A stretch of DNA of 26,918 nt from JAFGHJ01 sp964418485 (GTDB lineage: Bacteria; Hydrothermota; UBA3072): the NCBI GenBank assembly GCA_964418485.1, contig CAYQMH010000029.1, positions 1 to 26,918 on the forward strand, given 5' to 3'. A program made the translations under genes and the position numbers. The notes under the pieces are model-generated. The model saw nothing but the letters and a program-made list of their open reading frames with translations. It searched no databases and was not told where the DNA came from. Below are positions 23,753 to 26,918 of this stretch, piece by piece. Position 1 is the stretch's first letter, and every line of letters begins with the position of its first letter.

Positions 23753-26700
23753 TCAACTCCAACCCATTCATAATGTAAAAGATTGAACAAATTATTTTTA
23801 AAACCAAAAACCTCATCTCTAACCAGAAATAAATTAACGTCGTTGCCCAGAAGGATTAAAGGCACATCTTCTATTATAATGGTTTCTGCATCCTGGTGTA
23901 TTTTTTTCCTACTCACCGGATTTATTTCTTTGAACCCTTCTTTTATTTTGTTATCCAGTTCCTTATTGGAATAAAAAGTTAAATTTCCCCTACCGGCCTC
24001 GGCTGAATGGAAAAGAGTAAATAAGAAATCATTAGATTCTACACTTTCAGGGCACCACGTAGTAAGGAATAACTGTGTTTTGCCTTCCCTAACTTTCTCG
24101 ATAAATTTTACCCAAGGCTTTTTCTCAATTTTTAAGGCAACTCCGATACGAGAGAAAGCCTCCTTTATAAAATTAGCTCTTTCAACCAATATTGGGGAAT
24201 CGTAAACTGAAAGAGTATAAGTTTCCGGTAACCCTCCATCAAAACCTGCTTCGGAAAGAAGTTTCTTTGCTTTATCTTCATCATATTCATATCCCTCTAT
24301 TTTAGGCTTATATGTATCAAACTCCGAGGGAAAGATACCTTTTGGAACTTTCCCAAAACCCAAAGTAGATTCTTCTATAATAGCTTCAATATTCAAAGCA
24401 TGATTTAATGCTTGACGGACTTTTCTATCTGAGAAAGGGAGTTCTTTCATGTTAAAGTTAAACCCCAAATAATTAATGTTTAAACCCATAGGTGAAAGCA
24501 AATTTTCACTCAAGTTGTTGTCTGTTTTAACACTAGAAAGATCCTCCGGTAAAATTCTTGCTATATCAACTAAACCGCTTTTGAATTCTTCAACAGCATT
24601 ACTTCCACCCTTAAAAACAACTTTCGACAAATATGGTTTTCCTGCGAAATAGTCAGAATAAGATTCCAAAATTATGTTTTCTTCTTTTTTCCAATTTTGC
24701 AATTTAAATGGTCCTATACCAACAAGGCCTTTTTCGGAAGAATCCTTTGCCAGTATAGATGAACCAACTTTAGCTAAATCAGAAAGAAAAGACATATTAA
24801 TTTCACTTAATTTTATGGAAAAGGAATATTTACCCTTAATTTCTATTTCATCAATCGAAATCAAATTATTCATTTTATCGCTTTTTGTTAATCTCTCAAG
24901 CGCGAATTTAACATCTTCGGATTCTATCTTCCTACCTTTATGATCTTTAATATCCTCTCTTATTATAAAATCCCATCTCCTAACATCTTCCGATAATTCC
25001 CACCTCTCTACCATTAAAGGATAAACCTGACCTCTTAAGCCCAAATCAAACAGACCTCGATGCATAAGGTAAATAATTTCTTTTGCTTCGGGGTCCTCAA
25101 ATTGATAAGGGTGTAAGGAACCCGGAATTTTCGGCAGATAAATCTTAAGGGCCGATTCATCACCTTTTTCCATAATTCCAATAGAACTTAAATCTTTCCA
25201 ATTATAATCCTGAGAAAGATTCTCGGTTAGATTTTTCTCTTTATCAAGGTTTTTTTTAATATCTCCAGACGCTTTCGTGTACTCTTCCAACGCTTCAGTT
25301 ACAGAGTTAAAAGAATTACCTATTTCTCCGATCACATCTTCCTGCTTATCAATGAAAGGACGAATACTGGAAGAAACTTCTGTCAAAGTTTCAATTTGGT
25401 CTTTATTCTCTTTGAACGCAATCTCGCTTTCATTAACGATATCCTTAAGTCTACTTACCGTATTACCAATTGTCAGAGTCGTTCTTCTTAAGTCTTCTAT
25501 TTTCTCATTTACCGGGTTAAAAAAACGCCATAACTTATCGCCTAATTTTGTATAATCATTGGAAAGTTTTTGCATTTCATCTACAATTGCCGGAAGACCT
25601 TTAATATCATGCTCCACTCTCGATGCCTCTATTTTACCATAAAGAGAAATAACTCTTAACTGTTCCGCAAAATCTCCTGCATTTTCAACTAATCTTCCCA
25701 AACCGGAAATAACTCTGGACAAATTTACCTGAATATTTGTCACTTCATCTATACCTTTTGCTTCTTTTTCTATAAAAGACTGAACATTTTTAATATTATC
25801 TAAACATAAATTTGCCTGATACTGTGTTTCTTTAATAATCTCCTTTACTCCCTCGATCTCCCGTCCAATCATTCCCAACATTTTCTTCATACTATCTAAC
25901 TCAGATAAATCAAGATTGCTACGGATTGGAGTCGAACCTAACGTTACGATACTAAGTTGGCTATAGCGGTCGAGATCACTAACTTTTTTTAAAGCAAAAT
26001 CTATTTGAGAAATATTGAAAGGCAAGAGGGCCGATCCCTTTTTAGCTAAGTATCTGAATATATCTATGTGATTTTTTAAAATCCCTATTATAGTTTCCCT
26101 CTGCAAGAGTAAGAGGTCTATTTCCCCTAATTTAATAAGAGTATCTCTGGATAAAGAAAGCAAAAAATTAGCTGTTTCTTCTATATCACGTCTTTTCATG
26201 TCTATATCTTCAAGCAAATTCAGTAACTTATCGGAAGTATCCATAACAAGAGAGATTTTATCCCGAACTCCATCAGAACTTTTTTTCAAATTATCTGCAT
26301 TTTCGATGAAATTAGATAAGCTCTCTCTTATGGTTCCGAATTTATCAGTAGCTTCTTTTGATCTCTCCTTGAGAGATTCAAGCCTTTCTACCATTTCTTT
26401 AACAATTTCCAATGATTTACCTGTTAAACGCCCCAATTCTCCTGCCACAACTCCAAACCCTTTACCTGAAGTTCCCGCCTGATAAGCTTTAATTTCAGCA
26501 TTTCTAGCTGTATTCCCGGATGTTTCGTTAAGTTCCTGAAGACTCGATACAATAGTATTGATTTCTTCTCTTTTACTTATTAAATCTTCCAGTTTCCGAC
26601 TTAAATTAACGGTACTGTCATTAAAGGAGTAAATTCTATTCATCACTTCATTTATCAGACTAAGACCAAAAGATAATAATTCTTCACTCTTTCTGACAGT

Positions 26701-26895
26701 AATTCTGAAAGAATCAGAACCTTCGGAGATAACATACATAGAAGCATACAAGTTTCTCAACATTTTTCTTATTTCTGTCAACCCTGTAGACGACTCCATC
26801 TGTTTAGTTGAAAGCTGATTCCAAAGAAAAGCCGTCTCTTTAGATAAATCCTCTAATTTATCTATATATTCTTTAACAGTATCATTAGCTTCCAT
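23749..26895 (-). CDS. Soluble MCP signalling domain fused to SBP_bac_5 solute-binding domain
   Basis: A 1048-aa protein that joins a chemoreceptor to a full peptide/nickel-type binding protein. Residues 1-565 are almost entirely coiled coil. A recognisable MCP hairpin tip is at about 118-161, with ARNAEIKAYQAGTSGKGFGV followed by VAGELGRLTGKS. A second, degenerate tip appears at about 412-447 (VISLYGKIEASRVEHDIKG, DEMQKLSNDY). Residues about 583-1045 form an SBP_bac_5 domain: LHPYQFEDP, RGLFDLGLRGQVYPLMVERW, IESEDVKFALERL, NYLGFNFNM, LPFSDRKVRQALNHALN and AKKLLSEAGFDGG. No signal peptide, HAMP or membrane helix is visible, so the binding domain should be in the cytoplasm, unlike ordinary transporters' SBPs. 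It is the first gene of the Che operon; only 23 bases upstream are in the window and no Shine-Dalgarno is seen there. Confidence 0.9.
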   Translation of the reverse strand: MEANDTVKEYIDKLEDLSKETAFLWNQLSTKQMESSTGLTEIRKMLRNLYASMYVISEGSDSFRITVRKSEELLSFGLSLINEVMNRIYSFNDSTVNLSRKLEDLISKREEINTIVSSLQELNETSGNTARNAEIKAYQAGTSGKGFGVVAGELGRLTGKSLEIVKEMVERLESLKERSKEATDKFGTIRESLSNFIENADNLKKSSDGVRDKISLVMDTSDKLLNLLEDIDMKRRDIEETANFLLSLSRDTLIKLGEIDLLLLQRETIIGILKNHIDIFRYLAKKGSALLPFNISQIDFALKKVSDLDRYSQLSIVTLGSTPIRSNLDLSELDSMKKMLGMIGREIEGVKEIIKETQYQANLCLDNIKNVQSFIEKEAKGIDEVTNIQVNLSRVISGLGRLVENAGDFAEQLRVISLYGKIEASRVEHDIKGLPAIVDEMQKLSNDYTKLGDKLWRFFNPVNEKIEDLRRTTLTIGNTVSRLKDIVNESEIAFKENKDQIETLTEVSSSIRPFIDKQEDVIGEIGNSFNSVTEALEEYTKASGDIKKNLDKEKNLTENLSQDYNWKDLSSIGIMEKGDESALKIYLPKIPGSLHPYQFEDPEAKEIIYLMHRGLFDLGLRGQVYPLMVERWELSEDVRRWDFIIREDIKDHKGRKIESEDVKFALERLTKSDKMNNLISIDEIEIKGKYSFSIKLSEINMSFLSDLAKVGSSILAKDSSEKGLVGIGPFKLQNWKKEENIILESYSDYFAGKPYLSKVVFKGGSNAVEEFKSGLVDIARILPEDLSSVKTDNNLSENLLSPMGLNINYLGFNFNMKELPFSDRKVRQALNHALNIEAIIEESTLGFGKVPKGIFPSEFDTYKPKIEGYEYDEDKAKKLLSEAGFDGGLPETYTLSVYDSPILVERANFIKEAFSRIGVALKIEKKPWVKFIEKVREGKTQLFLTTWCPESVESNDFLFTLFHSAEAGRGNLTFYSNKELDNKIKEGFKEINPVSRKKIHQDAETIIIEDVPLILLGNDVNLFLVRDEVFGFKNNLFNLLHYEWVGVE

Positions 26896-26918
26896 ATATT
26901 TATGTGTTATTAAATTAT

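Overview
The window is AT-rich, densely coded DNA from a Gram-negative bacterium. A TamB-type inner-to-outer-membrane protein argues for an outer membrane. Giant propeller histidine kinases, many TPR and roadblock proteins, A-rich intergenic word repeats and a tRNA without encoded CCA would suit an FCB-related or WOR-3-like candidate phylum. That placement is an inference from gene content; no marker gene settles it.

Left block (1-6640, + strand): four signalling genes. First comes the 3' part of a propeller/Y_Y_Y sensor kinase, cut by the window edge. A complete tandem paralogue of 1108 aa with 14 propeller blades follows. After a 123-base gap with a strong Shine-Dalgarno come a stand-alone Rcp1-like receiver and a REC-PAS-kinase-REC hybrid, overlapping by one base.

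Middle block (6670-11860, - strand): read in transcription order, it holds a membrane-anchored TPR protein, an M24-fold protein that has lost every metal ligand, a rhomboid protease with a TPR tail, an HD phosphohydrolase and a YfiM-like protein. All of these overlap end to end. A PflX-like radical SAM protein lies beyond a 270-base spacer that contains inverted A-rich repeats. A tRNA-Arg(CCT) with its own promoter lies upstream of this block.

Right block (12211-26895, - strand): eleven genes, most overlapping by 1-20 bases or separated by 0-14, form one long operon. In order they are a soluble MCP fused to a full-length SBP_bac_5 solute-binding domain, CheW, CheY, CheA, CheC, an 879-aa TPR scaffold, a DUF4388(PATAN)-TPR protein, a TPR-roadblock protein, two more roadblock/LC7 proteins, and TamB. 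No CheR, CheB, CheD, flagellar, pilus or MglA-type GTPase gene is visible. The block looks like a non-flagellar chemosensory pathway. It would take input from a cytoplasmic peptide-binding-type domain and send output through CheY and a TPR/PATAN/roadblock module, possibly to motility, polarity or envelope machinery. The wiring is inferred from operon structure and has not been shown. This operon is the best candidate for an undescribed system in the window.
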